Assembly (NCBI GenBank): GCA_018222965.1
Contig: JAAEZH010000012.1
Location: 62,001-126,000, forward strand
Source of the DNA: Bacteroidota bacterium
GTDB taxonomy: Bacteria > Bacteroidota > Bacteroidia > Chitinophagales > Saprospiraceae
DNA length: 64,000 nt
Reading direction: 5' to 3'
Shown here: piece by piece, positions 54,268 to 63,218 of the stretch
How the letters are laid out: each line of letters opens with the position of its first letter
Numbering within the stretch: the first letter of the stretch is position 1
The notes under the pieces: model-generated
Told to the model about the DNA's origin: nothing
Seen by the model: the letters and a program-made list of their open reading frames with translations, nothing else
The model's database searches: none
Made by a program: the position numbers and the translations under genes

Positions 54268-54774
54268 CTATTGCGCCTGCTGCTGCATTTGCAGCACTTG
54301 CTGGATATTGTTGTTGAAGTATTGTACGCCCTGCGGAATCATTTTATTGGCATAAACCGGTTTTTCGTTTTCGAGGAAAACGAAATAATTGCAACCATCC
54401 CCGAGGTAAATATCGGCAACGAGAATGTCCACTCCCTGTTTTTGATAAAACACCCGGCCTCGTGGCTTACAGTTTGGGTTGAGCGTAGCCGGTTGAGCAG
54501 CGATCAAAGCCAATACCTGCTGAATACTTGCCTTTTCGTCCTGGCTCATGGAGAAGCTCGGTTGGTAAAAAATAAAGTCGGCATAGTCGGCATTCGCAAA
54601 AACTTCTTCCAACTTGCTTACAGGCAGGCTTTCCATGGTGGTGCCAGCCGCAGATGTCGGCTGAGTTTCCTGTGTTTCAGCTTGACTGTCTGTCTGGTCG
54701 CCCGATTCATTCTGCTGGCAGGAAATCAACGAAAGGCCCAGGATCAGGGTAAAAAAGTAAAATGGAATTTTCAT
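54268..54774 (-). CDS. Small lipoprotein of unknown function
   Basis: A 168-aa lipoprotein (MKIPFYFFTLILGLSLISC, lipobox LISC), followed by a Ser/Thr/Gln-rich tether and a compact domain ending in a Gln-rich tail (QQVLQMQQQAQ). It contains NPNCKPRGRVFYQKQGVDIL and DGCNYFVFLENEKPVY, in which two Cys could pair. No family recognised. Its ATG overlaps the TGA of the upstream OMP gene, so the two are translationally coupled. It probably works with that protein at the outer membrane. Confidence 0.65.
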   Translation of the reverse strand: MKIPFYFFTLILGLSLISCQQNESGDQTDSQAETQETQPTSAAGTTMESLPVSKLEEVFANADYADFIFYQPSFSMSQDEKASIQQVLALIAAQPATLNPNCKPRGRVFYQKQGVDILVADIYLGDGCNYFVFLENEKPVYANKMIPQGVQYFNNNIQQVLQMQQQAQ

Positions 54775-55406
54775 CAAAAAGTATATTTCGTCTGGAAGCT
54801 GAGAAAATATCCCGTCAGAGTATATTTTAATCCCAGGTGCTTCCGATTATTATAAAGCGGAATAATTGATCTGCTATACAAAAGCGTAAAGCCAAAATGC
54901 GGGCCTAAATAATAGGAAATTCCAGCCACCAGGCTCACATCATTGTCGCTAAAATTTTCAGCTTCCGTGAGAATATCCCCCACATTTCCAAAGTTTTCGA
55001 TCCGGTAATTGATTAAACGACCGTAGGAAAGTCCTGCCGAAGCACTCACCTTGTAAAAGTCGTCAAATTCATCCAGCCAATCGCGGTAGGTAAATAATAC
55101 CGGCACCTCAATATAGTTTAGGTGGATAACATTACGCACCGGCACCGTTGGAGAAGCGCCTTCCAAACTGCCTCGCTGGCTAAATAACATCCCGATTGAA
55201 AGATCGGCTTTTGGTCCGAAGTAAATCTGTCCTTCAATCCCGCCACGCAAGCCGAGCTTGTTATAGCTGGCCGATTCATCGCCATTGATCTGACACGCAT
55301 TCACTCCGGCAATCAGGCCGGCTCCAAAAGTGTTTTGGGCTTTCGCCGAATGCAATCCTGCCAACAGGCAAAAGATTGCCAAAGAAAATAGTTTTATTGC
55401 TTTCAT
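54774..55406 (-). CDS. Outer-membrane beta-barrel protein (PorT-like)
   Basis: A 210-aa exported protein with signal (LFSLAIFCLLAGLHSAKAQ) and alternating strands typical of a PorT/OMP-b-brl barrel: FGAGLIAGVNACQINGD, GPKADLSIGMLFSQRGS, LVAGISYYLGPHFGFTLLYS, ending TGYFLSFQTKYTF with a terminal aromatic residue. Eight strands fit the length. Its function may be structural or transport-related. It is translated before the small lipoprotein through a one-base stop/start overlap. Confidence 0.82.
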   Translation of the reverse strand: MKAIKLFSLAIFCLLAGLHSAKAQNTFGAGLIAGVNACQINGDESASYNKLGLRGGIEGQIYFGPKADLSIGMLFSQRGSLEGASPTVPVRNVIHLNYIEVPVLFTYRDWLDEFDDFYKVSASAGLSYGRLINYRIENFGNVGDILTEAENFSDNDVSLVAGISYYLGPHFGFTLLYSRSIIPLYNNRKHLGLKYTLTGYFLSFQTKYTF

Positions 55407-55593
55407 AGAATTAATTCTTCCGGTTAAAGCGAAGTGTTTACAGACACTCCGTTGTTGGTATAGAGAAAATCACCCGTCGAATCCAAAGCTGCCGGGTATC
55501 CTCCTAATAACGGCAATTTTGCTGATGCGAATATAAAACGAATTACCTTCATGTCGGCCGCCCAACCAACTCGGGCGGCTCACTTGCATTTGG

Positions 55594-55601
55594 TATATTT
55601 G
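55594..55601 (+). promoter_or_regulatory. Putative -7 box of the 55621 gene
   Basis: TATATTTG fits TAnnTTTG and lies 20 bases before the ATG at 55621. A hairpin CCGCCC/GGGCGG (about 55560-55578) precedes it. Confidence 0.4.
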
Positions 55602-55620
55602 CCCTTCAATCAGCCCACAT

Positions 55621-55923
55621 ATGTTTAAGTACACAAAATACACCCTGAAAAAGCTGGAAACCCTCTTCGAAGAGCAGGAGTATACCATACGTTATGAAAA
55701 GGGCAATTTCCAATCGGGCTACTGTATCGTAGAAAACCGGAAGATTGCGATTATCAATAAGTTTTTCGATCCGGAAGCGCGAATCAATGTACTGCTGGAA
55801 ATTCTGAGCAACATGGAAGAAGTAGATACCCAAAAAATGAGCGATCCTTCTCAAAAGCTCTATAAAGACATCCTGAAATTGCAGAAAGCCAATCAGGAAG
55901 AAATCCAAAGCGAAGAAGAGTGA
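55621..55923 (+). CDS. Conserved 100-aa protein, unknown
   Basis: A 100-aa acidic protein: FKYTKYTLKKLETLFEEQEY at the N-terminus, then FQSGYCIVENRKIAIINKFF and a Glu-rich coiled tail. It is a strand-helix fold of the kind seen in small Bacteroidota hypotheticals; no domain was recognised. Its stop overlaps the GTG start of the MBL hydrolase by four bases, so the two are translationally coupled and likely functionally linked. Confidence 0.65.
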   Translation: MFKYTKYTLKKLETLFEEQEYTIRYEKGNFQSGYCIVENRKIAIINKFFDPEARINVLLEILSNMEEVDTQKMSDPSQKLYKDILKLQKANQEEIQSEEE

Positions 55924-56693
55924 AAGCAAGCATTACCTTTCTCGGCACAGGCACTTCTCAGGGTATTCCGGTCATTGGCTGCAAATGCAAGGTTTGCCAA
56001 TCGGAGGATACCCGCGACAATCGCCTGCGTTGTGCCCTGCTTATTCGCACCCCCAAAACCCATATCGCCATAGATACCGGACCTGATTTTCGCATTCAGA
56101 TGCTTCGGGCAAAAAACGAAAGACTCGACGCTGTGCTTATGACGCATGAGCACAACGACCATATTGCCGGGCTGGACGATGTGCGTCCCTATAATTTCAT
56201 GCAGTGGAGCGATATGCCGGTATATGCCCAAGACCGGGTTTGTAATATGCTCCGCACCCGGTTTCCCTACATCTTTGAAGCGGAAAAATACCCGGGAGCC
56301 CCCATGGTTGAGTTGCATTCGATTGATAAAACCAACCAACTGGAAATTGGAGATTTGGAGGTAATCCCGGTCGAGATTCTCCACGGCAAGCTCCCGATCC
56401 TGGGGTTTCGCATCCGAAACATGGCCTACCTAACAGATATGAAAACCATCCCGGATCTGGAGATGGCAAAATTAAAAGATCTGGACACCCTGATCGTCAA
56501 TGCCCTGCATCATCAGGAGCATCACTCCCACCTGAATCTGAAACAGGCTTTGGCTTTCGCCGAAAAGGCTGGTGCCCGGCAAACCTGGTTTATCCATATG
56601 TCACACAACATGGGTCTCCATGCCGAAATTGATGCGCAACTGCCGGATGGTATTAATCTCGCATACGATGGTTTGGAGATAGCCCTCCGCTAA
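55920..56693 (+). CDS. MBL-fold hydrolase, PhnP-like
   Basis: A 257-aa enzyme starting at GTG 55920. Near the N-terminus it has a CxCxxC zinc finger (GCKCKVCQSED), then the metal site MTHEHNDHIAGLDD (HxHxDH), and a C-terminal HMSHNMG, all typical of the PhnP/lipoyl-type MBL branch that hydrolyses cyclic phosphates. It probably acts as a phosphodiesterase on a small cyclic metabolite. It is translationally coupled to the preceding 100-aa gene. Confidence 0.87.
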   Translation: MKASITFLGTGTSQGIPVIGCKCKVCQSEDTRDNRLRCALLIRTPKTHIAIDTGPDFRIQMLRAKNERLDAVLMTHEHNDHIAGLDDVRPYNFMQWSDMPVYAQDRVCNMLRTRFPYIFEAEKYPGAPMVELHSIDKTNQLEIGDLEVIPVEILHGKLPILGFRIRNMAYLTDMKTIPDLEMAKLKDLDTLIVNALHHQEHHSHLNLKQALAFAEKAGARQTWFIHMSHNMGLHAEIDAQLPDGINLAYDGLEIALR

Positions 56694-56716
56694 CAAGAGG
56701 GAATTTTCCTATTTTT

Positions 56717-56748
56717 AGCCCGGTAGAAAGCTTTTGATCGGGCTTTCA
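56717..56748 (+). terminator. Weak terminator-like hairpin
   Basis: AGCCCG pairs with CGGGCT around a 16-base loop, followed by TTTC, 24 bases past the MBL stop. The short T tract makes it uncertain. Confidence 0.4.
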
Positions 56749-56783
56749 ACTATTTATTTGATTATCAAAACAGACTTAACTAT

Positions 56784-57530
56784 ATGAAATTGCTCGAAGG
56801 GAAAACGGCATTAGTAACCGGTGGCAGCCGGGGTATTGGAGCGGCTATTGCCCGGGCTTTCGCCGAAAACGGAGCTTCCGTTGCATTTACCTATGTTTCA
56901 TCAGCAGAAAAAGCCAATGCGGTAGCTGACGAACTTAGCCAACTCGGTGTAAATGCCAAAGCGTACCAATCTGATGCCAGTTCTTACGAACAATCTGAGA
57001 ACCTGATTAAAGATGTTCTGGAAGAATTTGGCCAGATCGACATCCTGGTCAATAATGCAGGAATCACCCGCGACAATTTGATGCTCCGCATGTCGGAAGA
57101 ACAGTGGGACAAGGTGATCCAAACAAACCTGAAATCTACCTTCAACCTGACAAAACACGTTTTACGTCCAATGATGAAAAACAGAGGCGGATCTATTATC
57201 AATATTTCTTCCGTTGTTGGCGTTTTTGGTAATGCGGGGCAGGCAAACTACGCGGCATCCAAAGCGGGGATGATCGGATTCAGTAAGTCTATTGCCAAAG
57301 AAGTAGGTTCCCGAAATATCCGTTGCAACGCGATTGCTCCCGGATTTATCGAAACAGAAATGACAGAAGAACTGGATGACAAGACCAAAGAAGGCTACCT
57401 CACCAACATCCCGATGAAACGTTTGGGTAAGGGAGAAGAAATTGCCGGTGCCTGTGTATTCCTGGCTTCTGATCTCGGCGCTTATGTTACCGGGCAGGTA
57501 CTTAGCGTTTGTGGAGGGTTGAATACTTGA
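56784..57530 (+). CDS. fabG: 3-oxoacyl-ACP reductase FabG
   Basis: A 248-aa SDR that reduces 3-oxoacyl-ACP with NADPH in fatty-acid elongation. It has the GGSRGIGAAIA nucleotide loop, the VNNAGITRDNLMLRM block characteristic of FabG (the TRDNL motif), the catalytic NISSVVG and YAASKAG, and the C-terminal GxETDMT-like FIETEMTEEL. Length is standard. It is not next to other fab genes here. Confidence 0.92.
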   Translation: MKLLEGKTALVTGGSRGIGAAIARAFAENGASVAFTYVSSAEKANAVADELSQLGVNAKAYQSDASSYEQSENLIKDVLEEFGQIDILVNNAGITRDNLMLRMSEEQWDKVIQTNLKSTFNLTKHVLRPMMKNRGGSIINISSVVGVFGNAGQANYAASKAGMIGFSKSIAKEVGSRNIRCNAIAPGFIETEMTEELDDKTKEGYLTNIPMKRLGKGEEIAGACVFLASDLGAYVTGQVLSVCGGLNT

Positions 57531-57540
57531 TTAGTGTGAG

Positions 57541-57591
57541 TTTGAGTTTGAGTGTGGGTGTGGGTGTGGGTGTGTCCCGATAGCTATCGGG
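57541..57591. repeat. GTGTGGG simple repeat and palindrome
   Basis: A run of TTTGAG and GTGTGGG-type units is followed by the perfect palindrome CCCGATAGCTATCGGG (57576-57591). It lies between fabG and the metalloprotease gene. Confidence 0.7.
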
Positions 57592-57621
57592 ATGAGTGTG
57601 GGTTAGTTGAATTAAGTTACT

Positions 57622-58893
57622 ATGTATAAATATCTGATTGGTCTGTTATTGTTGGGACTTGCCTGTTACAAGCCCATTTCTTCCCGGATGGTAGAGCGTG
57701 CCGAAGTGCCCGAGCCGGAATCCAACACCCAAATGCCAAAAGGTTTGCGGGGACAGGATTGCTGTACCGACTATCTGTCTTATGCGCCGGACACCAATTA
57801 CCTGGATCACACGCCTATGAAATGGGTGCGGGTAAATGTGCATTTCACCAATTCGGAAGACGGATTGAATAACTTTGATGAGGAAGCCGGTGTCGAATAT
57901 GCCAAAGGACTCATCAAAGCTGCCAATTACGATGTCGAAACCAACGATAAACTCTTTCTGCCCTACGGGAATGACCTTCCTAACTTACCTCCGCGATATC
58001 GCTATGTATTGACACCAAGAGCAGATGATCCCGATGATGACGGCATCTATTTTCATTACGATGATGATTTGTACTACTACATTGTTCGCGGTCCCAATAG
58101 AAATCGGCATAAGCGGGAAGTCATTAATAAGTATGGGGTACAGCTTGATACTGTTCTAAACGTATTTATCATGCCGCATCATCCGGATAGCACAGCTTCT
58201 CCAACTTACAAACCCTCCCGCTGCGGTATTGCCCTTGGGAATGCGGTAAAAATTGCCGGTGCCTGGGAAGCCGGTGATGACTTCTGGAAATTGCGGATGG
58301 TTTTCAACCATGAGCTCGGCCACATTTACGGGCTTTCGCATACCTGGGCTTATAACGACGGTTGTGATGACACACCCCGACATCCCCAGTGCTGGAACCG
58401 AAACGAAGAACCACCCTGCGATACGGCTGCCTCCAACAACCTGATGGACTACAACGCTTACCAGCGAGCCTGGTCTCCCTGCCAGATTGGTAAAGTACAC
58501 TACAACATGGCACACCTGAATTCCAAGTCGCGCCGGTATCTGCGCCCCGACTGGTGTACGCTCCAGGAAGATAAACACATTTACATTCAGGACTCCATTC
58601 ACTGGAAAGGTATGAAAGACCTGGAAGGCAACCTAAGTATCATGGAAGGTGGTGTCCTTCAGATCAGCTGCCGCGTGGCCATTCCGCCGAAAGGTAAAAT
58701 AGTGGTACAACCCGGTGGAAAACTTATTCTGGACAACTGCCATTTGCACAACTCCTGCGGAGAATTGTGGCAGGGGATAGAAGTTCAAACCCAGGGTAAA
58801 CGCCAGGGTTCAGTTGAGTTTGTGGGAGAACCCGTCCTACAGGATGTCATCTGGCCCGAACCAACAACCAATCCGGTGCCAACCAGCAATTAA
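57622..58893 (+). CDS. Zinc metalloprotease lipoprotein (pappalysin/M43-like)
   Basis: A 423-aa lipoprotein (LIGLLLLGLAC lipobox). The zinc site NHELGHIYGLSH (near residue 230) is an HExxHxxGxxH motif with the metzincin third His, and LMDYNAY about 40 residues later is a plausible Met-turn. The C-terminal ~110 residues (LEGNLSIMEGGVLQISCRV) look like a beta-helix/adhesive domain. It is anchored at the outer membrane or surface and probably cleaves proteins outside the cell. It is followed after three bases by the CotH gene, likely co-expressed. Confidence 0.85.
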   Translation: MYKYLIGLLLLGLACYKPISSRMVERAEVPEPESNTQMPKGLRGQDCCTDYLSYAPDTNYLDHTPMKWVRVNVHFTNSEDGLNNFDEEAGVEYAKGLIKAANYDVETNDKLFLPYGNDLPNLPPRYRYVLTPRADDPDDDGIYFHYDDDLYYYIVRGPNRNRHKREVINKYGVQLDTVLNVFIMPHHPDSTASPTYKPSRCGIALGNAVKIAGAWEAGDDFWKLRMVFNHELGHIYGLSHTWAYNDGCDDTPRHPQCWNRNEEPPCDTAASNNLMDYNAYQRAWSPCQIGKVHYNMAHLNSKSRRYLRPDWCTLQEDKHIYIQDSIHWKGMKDLEGNLSIMEGGVLQISCRVAIPPKGKIVVQPGGKLILDNCHLHNSCGELWQGIEVQTQGKRQGSVEFVGEPVLQDVIWPEPTTNPVPTSN

Positions 58894-58896
58894 ACG

Positions 58897-60126
58897 ATGC
58901 TTCCTTTTCGGATTTATGGTTTTTTTTGGCTGATGAGCATGCTGTGCCTGTCATGCCAGGAAAGGCAGTCCAAAAAACTACCTCGTTTATTCATTCACAG
59001 TGACACCCCCATTGATAAAAAGGAAAAACAGGATGCCCGACTCGAATACCAAAGCGCTTCGGATCGATTTCGAATGCCGGCAACGATAAAAAGACGGGGC
59101 GGCTGGTCCATGCGCTGTCCCAAACATTCCTACACCCTGGAACTCGGCCAGGATTATCCCCTGGCAGGCCTGCCCATAGAAGATGACTGGATACTCAATG
59201 CCAGTTATATCGACAAAACCTTTTTGAGAAACAGCCTGAGTTATTCCCTTTTCAGGGACATGCATCCGGAAAACTATGCCCCCGGAAGCGAATACGTGCG
59301 CGTTTACCTCAACAACGACTTTAAAGGGCTTTACATCCTGACAGAGCGGGTTGACCGAAAGCGACTCGGCATCAAAAAACATTCGGGAGGTTTGCTGTAT
59401 AAAGATCCGCCCATCTTTCACTTTCCGGAACGCGTACCCTTTCCGGAAAACTATTTCCATCAAAAATATCCCAAGCCTGAAGAAGACAAGCGGGAGGCAG
59501 AAATCGCCGCATTCAGAACTTTTTTATTTGAGGCTCCCGACTCCCTATTTAAGGATCCGGAAAATGGCATTGGTCGGTGGATTGACCTTAGAAATGTAAT
59601 TGACTGGCACTTATTGATCCTGCTGAGCAATAACAATGATGGCATCCGGAAAAACTTCTACCTCTATCGGCTTTCAGCTGCTGACCGATTCCAAATAACA
59701 CCCTGGGATTACGATCACTCTTTTGGTCGGGATGGGGATGGCGAACTGAATCTCATACGCAAAGAGGCAATGCCATCCAGGTCGGTATTGATTCGAAGAT
59801 TGTTGGAGACCGGGGCTGATGACTACCCGCAGCAATTACAGCAGCGATGGCACAACCTCCGCAAAGGTCTTTTCAGCGAAGCCTCACTACAGGCGCGAAT
59901 TGATTCCCTCACCCTTTTATTCCGGGAGGAAATTCCCGACAATGCTGAAAGATGGCCTTACGATGGCCCTCTTTATTACGACGACAACGAATTCCGGAAG
60001 GAAATCAAAATTATGGAAGCGTTTATTCGACTTCGACTCGGCCAACTGGATCGATACTTTTCAGAGCCAGAATACCCGCTTACAGAAACCGATCAGGATT
60101 CTTTAGCCTCCGGTCTGGCCCAATAA
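58897..60126 (+). CDS. CotH kinase family lipoprotein
   Basis: A 409-aa protein with a lipoprotein signal (SMLCLSC). ATIKRRGGWSMRCPKHSYTL, DWILNASYIDKTFLRNSLSY and the catalytic-type block FQITPWDYDHSFGRDGDGEL match the CotH kinase fold, an atypical protein kinase that phosphorylates secreted proteins. It follows the metalloprotease gene by three bases. Its stop lies 34 bases inside the convergent TIGR03032 gene. Extracellular targets are unknown. Confidence 0.85.
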   Translation: MLPFRIYGFFWLMSMLCLSCQERQSKKLPRLFIHSDTPIDKKEKQDARLEYQSASDRFRMPATIKRRGGWSMRCPKHSYTLELGQDYPLAGLPIEDDWILNASYIDKTFLRNSLSYSLFRDMHPENYAPGSEYVRVYLNNDFKGLYILTERVDRKRLGIKKHSGGLLYKDPPIFHFPERVPFPENYFHQKYPKPEEDKREAEIAAFRTFLFEAPDSLFKDPENGIGRWIDLRNVIDWHLLILLSNNNDGIRKNFYLYRLSAADRFQITPWDYDHSFGRDGDGELNLIRKEAMPSRSVLIRRLLETGADDYPQQLQQRWHNLRKGLFSEASLQARIDSLTLLFREEIPDNAERWPYDGPLYYDDNEFRKEIKIMEAFIRLRLGQLDRYFSEPEYPLTETDQDSLASGLAQ

Positions 60127-61175
60127 GTGGATTCCGGGGTAGCCAATCCCAGTTTATATTCTTCTTTCATGGTATTCAAAATGCCGGGCCTCATCATACC
60201 TGGCAGCACCTGAACATCGTAGATTTCTTCGACGGAAGTCTGATATCTGATCTCACCAACATATGCTCCCGTTGGCAGGTGCAGCACAACAATACCTGCT
60301 TGCTGCGCTTTATTGGCAATTTCCAGTTTGGCGAAAGTAGAAGAGTTTTTGCGCAAACGAGACAGGCCAATAAACACATAATCTCCATGCTTTGCCAATC
60401 CCCGCACAAATCCATCGAGTTTTCGGATTACTTCATACTTACCGGTTTCGATATCGACGCGTACGAACTCGCCTGTTGCAGATAACAGCAAATACAACTT
60501 GTCATCAAAAATGCGGGGGGAGTGCGGCATGGGTATATTGCGGGCAACGATCTCATTGCTCGGAACATCCATGACCAAACCTCCGGTGGTAACCACATCT
60601 CTCCAGCTTTGCGGACTATCGCCGTCATTAAAGGAAGTGACATATTTTGGGAGTCCGTCCTTGAGTGCCATTCCATTTAAATGGCAGCGGTCTTCGGAAG
60701 CGAGTTTGCTGATGAAAGGCGGTTTCCAGATCGGAGTAAAGCTGTAATTATCATCGATTTCTATCAAACAGGAAAAGGAAGTATTTACGCCAAAAAGCCG
60801 CCCGTCTTTTCCATAATCGATATCATGTACATCAATCTGGCCGGTATAATAGGACGCCCTGGGCATAAATAGGGCGTCATAGGTTTTCGGTTGACGGGGA
60901 TAATGAGAAGCCAGGTGAGGCGAGTTTTTCAGGACTAAAACATCATCCATTTTAGCAACTGCCATTTTATCTCCATGTAGCGCTATACCCATTGCTTTTT
61001 TGAATGTACGGGGCAATTGAATCAAGCTTTCGTCATTTTTCGGACTCAGAAAAACGACTTTTCCAGCCTGGTAGGTACTGATTGCCAGACTGCACTGAAG
61101 CTGTTGGAGTAATTCCGGGATGTTTGGAGAATATTGACAGGAAAACGGAGGTAGTGGTCCCTTGGGTTTGGCCAT
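60093..61175 (-). CDS. TIGR03032 family protein
   Basis: A 360-aa protein with no signal peptide. FSCQYSPNIPELLQQLQCSL, STYQAGKVVFLSPKND, GIALHGDKMAVA and FVRGLAKHGDYVFIGLSRLR are the family blocks. The repeated strand pattern suggests a beta-propeller. Function unknown; members are widespread, often with methyltransferase or sulfotransferase-like neighbours, none of which is here. It overlaps the CotH gene tail by 34 bases on the opposite strand. Confidence 0.85.
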   Translation of the reverse strand: MAKPKGPLPPFSCQYSPNIPELLQQLQCSLAISTYQAGKVVFLSPKNDESLIQLPRTFKKAMGIALHGDKMAVAKMDDVLVLKNSPHLASHYPRQPKTYDALFMPRASYYTGQIDVHDIDYGKDGRLFGVNTSFSCLIEIDDNYSFTPIWKPPFISKLASEDRCHLNGMALKDGLPKYVTSFNDGDSPQSWRDVVTTGGLVMDVPSNEIVARNIPMPHSPRIFDDKLYLLLSATGEFVRVDIETGKYEVIRKLDGFVRGLAKHGDYVFIGLSRLRKNSSTFAKLEIANKAQQAGIVVLHLPTGAYVGEIRYQTSVEEIYDVQVLPGMMRPGILNTMKEEYKLGLATPESTYWARPEAKES

Positions 61176-61295
61176 GATTTATATTTTAGCTGCTCAAAAT
61201 ACAGACTTCGAGCAGGCCATGCAAATCCGAATATTGACTTAATTCATTTTCAGCGCCCTTCGAAAAAATTGAACGAAATAGATTATGTTAGCCCT

Positions 61296-62330
61296 ATGAT
61301 AGCGAATGACAAAAGAGTATTACTCACCGGGGCAGATGGCCTTTTAGGAAGTAACCTCTGCCGAATTCTTTTAAAAAGAGGGTATAAGATCAGAGCCTTT
61401 CTGCTGGAAGGGGTTCGGGCAAAAACCCTTGACGATCTGGCCATTGAAAAGATTTACGGCAACCTTCTAAACAAAGACAGTGTAATCCGGGCCGCGGCTG
61501 ACTGCGATATTATCATACATGCGGCGGCAAACACCAATATGTGGCCGGAACGCTGCGAAACCATTCGCAAAGTTAATATTGAAGGGACCCGAAATGTGCT
61601 GGCAGCCTATAAGGCCAATAACATTAAGCGGCTCATTCACGTAAGTTCTGCCTCTTCTTTCCACTTTGGCACAAAAGATAGTCCGGGCACAGAGGAAACC
61701 CATTACAGCGGAGGCATGTACCGCCTGGATTATATCGACTCTAAGTACCAGGCACAGCTCGAAGTTCAAAAGGCCGTAGCGGCCGAAGGAGTTCAAGCCA
61801 TTATAATCAATCCGACCTTTATGTTTGGACCTTTTGATTCCAAGCCGAGTTCCGGAAAAATGATTCTGGGGATATACAGCAAGAAAGTACCGGGCTATGC
61901 TGTAGGGGGCAAAAACTTTGTCGATGCGCGAGATGTAGCCACAGCCATGGCTAATGCAATAAGCATGGGCCGTATAGGAGAATGTTATATCGCCGGACAC
62001 CAAAACTTATCCTATCGGGAGCTCTTTGAGATCATTGGTAAGGCAGTAGGCGTAACCCCTCCAAAAATGAAAATGGCGCCAGGCATCATGAAATTGTATG
62101 GCCGCCTGAGTAACTTTGGGGGCAAGTTGTTTAAAGTCACCCCAGCCATTAGTTATGCCTTGGCAAGGATATCCTGTGACGGCCAGTATTTTAGTCCGGC
62201 GAAAGCCGTAAAAGAACTAAAGATGCCTCAAACGCCTCTGGAAACTTCCATCACGGATGCTTTTAACTGGCTTCTGGAAAATGGATATGCCAAAGACGCA
62301 AAGCCCGTTAAATCCAGTTCGACAGTATGA
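61296..62330 (+). CDS. NAD-dependent epimerase/dehydratase family protein
   Basis: A 344-aa extended SDR. LLTGADGLLGSNLCRIL is the Rossmann loop (GxxGxxG), HVSSASSFHFGT the Ser region, and DYIDSKYQAQLE the catalytic YxxxK. It most resembles sterol/flavonoid-type or nucleotide-sugar epimerase-dehydratases; the exact reaction is not clear. The start is ATG 61296 rather than the upstream TTG. Its stop overlaps the ATG of the next SDR by four bases, so the two oxidoreductases are coupled. Confidence 0.85.
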   Translation: MIANDKRVLLTGADGLLGSNLCRILLKRGYKIRAFLLEGVRAKTLDDLAIEKIYGNLLNKDSVIRAAADCDIIIHAAANTNMWPERCETIRKVNIEGTRNVLAAYKANNIKRLIHVSSASSFHFGTKDSPGTEETHYSGGMYRLDYIDSKYQAQLEVQKAVAAEGVQAIIINPTFMFGPFDSKPSSGKMILGIYSKKVPGYAVGGKNFVDARDVATAMANAISMGRIGECYIAGHQNLSYRELFEIIGKAVGVTPPKMKMAPGIMKLYGRLSNFGGKLFKVTPAISYALARISCDGQYFSPAKAVKELKMPQTPLETSITDAFNWLLENGYAKDAKPVKSSSTV

Positions 62331-63127
62331 AAGAAAAGGTAGTTATTGTGACTGGTTCCAGCCAGGGAATCGGCAAAACGGCAGCCATTCAACTGGGGCA
62401 AAAAGGTGCACGCGTTGTACTAAACGGCAGGAACCCGGAAAAGCTGGAAAAAACCCGCAGGGAGTTGACCGAGTTGGGTCTGGAAGTATTGGCTGTGGCT
62501 GGTGATGTATCCCAAACAGCAGATTGCCAGAAGCTGATCGACACTACTATTCGGGAGTTTGGCCAGCTGGATGTACTGATCAACAATGCAGGTATTTCGG
62601 TAGATGCTTACCCTGTGGAGGAGATTGATCCAGAAGTGTTTGCCAGTATTGTTTCTGTAAATCTTTTCGGCTCGGTGTACCCCACTCAAATAGCTATACC
62701 TCACCTAAAAAAGACCAGAGGCTCCGTGTTATTTATTGGCAGTGCTGCGGGAATTCACGGTCTGCCCCTGCATGCGGCCTACTCGGCATCTAAGATGTCT
62801 TTAACCGCTGTCGCGGAATCCCTGCGGAAAGAAATGAAACCATTTGGTGTCCATGTTGGCCTGGCCTATGTAGGTTTCACACAAAACGATCCCAATAAAA
62901 CGGTGCTTGATGAGCACGGAAATATTATCCCCCTCGTTTCGCGATCTCCCCTCAAACCCGAACCGGTTGAAAAAGTAGCAGCCCGGCTAATCCGGATGAT
63001 AGAAAAAAGGCAGTTCAAACGGGTGTTTTCGGGACTCGGGAAGCTCAATTATTTTATGAACCGCTTGTTTCCAGGCTTAGTAGACCGCATCCTCTACAAG
63101 AACCACTTAAAGGAGATGCGCAAATAA
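62327..63127 (+). CDS. SDR family oxidoreductase
   Basis: A 266-aa classical SDR. It has VTGSSQGIGKTAAIQL, INNAGISVDAYP, LFIGSAAGIHG (catalytic Ser) and AAYSASKMSLTAVAE (YxxxK). The C-terminal tail (LGKLNYFMNRLFPGLVDRIL) resembles membrane-associated DHRS-type reductases. It is translationally coupled to the epimerase upstream (ATGA overlap). The pair may modify the same lipid or polyketide-like substrate, which is inference. Confidence 0.87.
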   Translation: MKEKVVIVTGSSQGIGKTAAIQLGQKGARVVLNGRNPEKLEKTRRELTELGLEVLAVAGDVSQTADCQKLIDTTIREFGQLDVLINNAGISVDAYPVEEIDPEVFASIVSVNLFGSVYPTQIAIPHLKKTRGSVLFIGSAAGIHGLPLHAAYSASKMSLTAVAESLRKEMKPFGVHVGLAYVGFTQNDPNKTVLDEHGNIIPLVSRSPLKPEPVEKVAARLIRMIEKRQFKRVFSGLGKLNYFMNRLFPGLVDRILYKNHLKEMRK

Positions 63128-63218
63128 ACCACAAAAGTGGTGGGTTTTGTATTTTGAGTGCTTCCAGCGTATATTGATCAGTAGTAAACCCCATCGAAAA
63201 CAGCCTAGTTTACAACCT

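Noticed and set aside
57576-57591. CCCGATAGCTATCGGG as an operator
   Set aside because: The palindrome sits in a simple repeat between genes and has no clear promoter next to it; listed only as a repeat.
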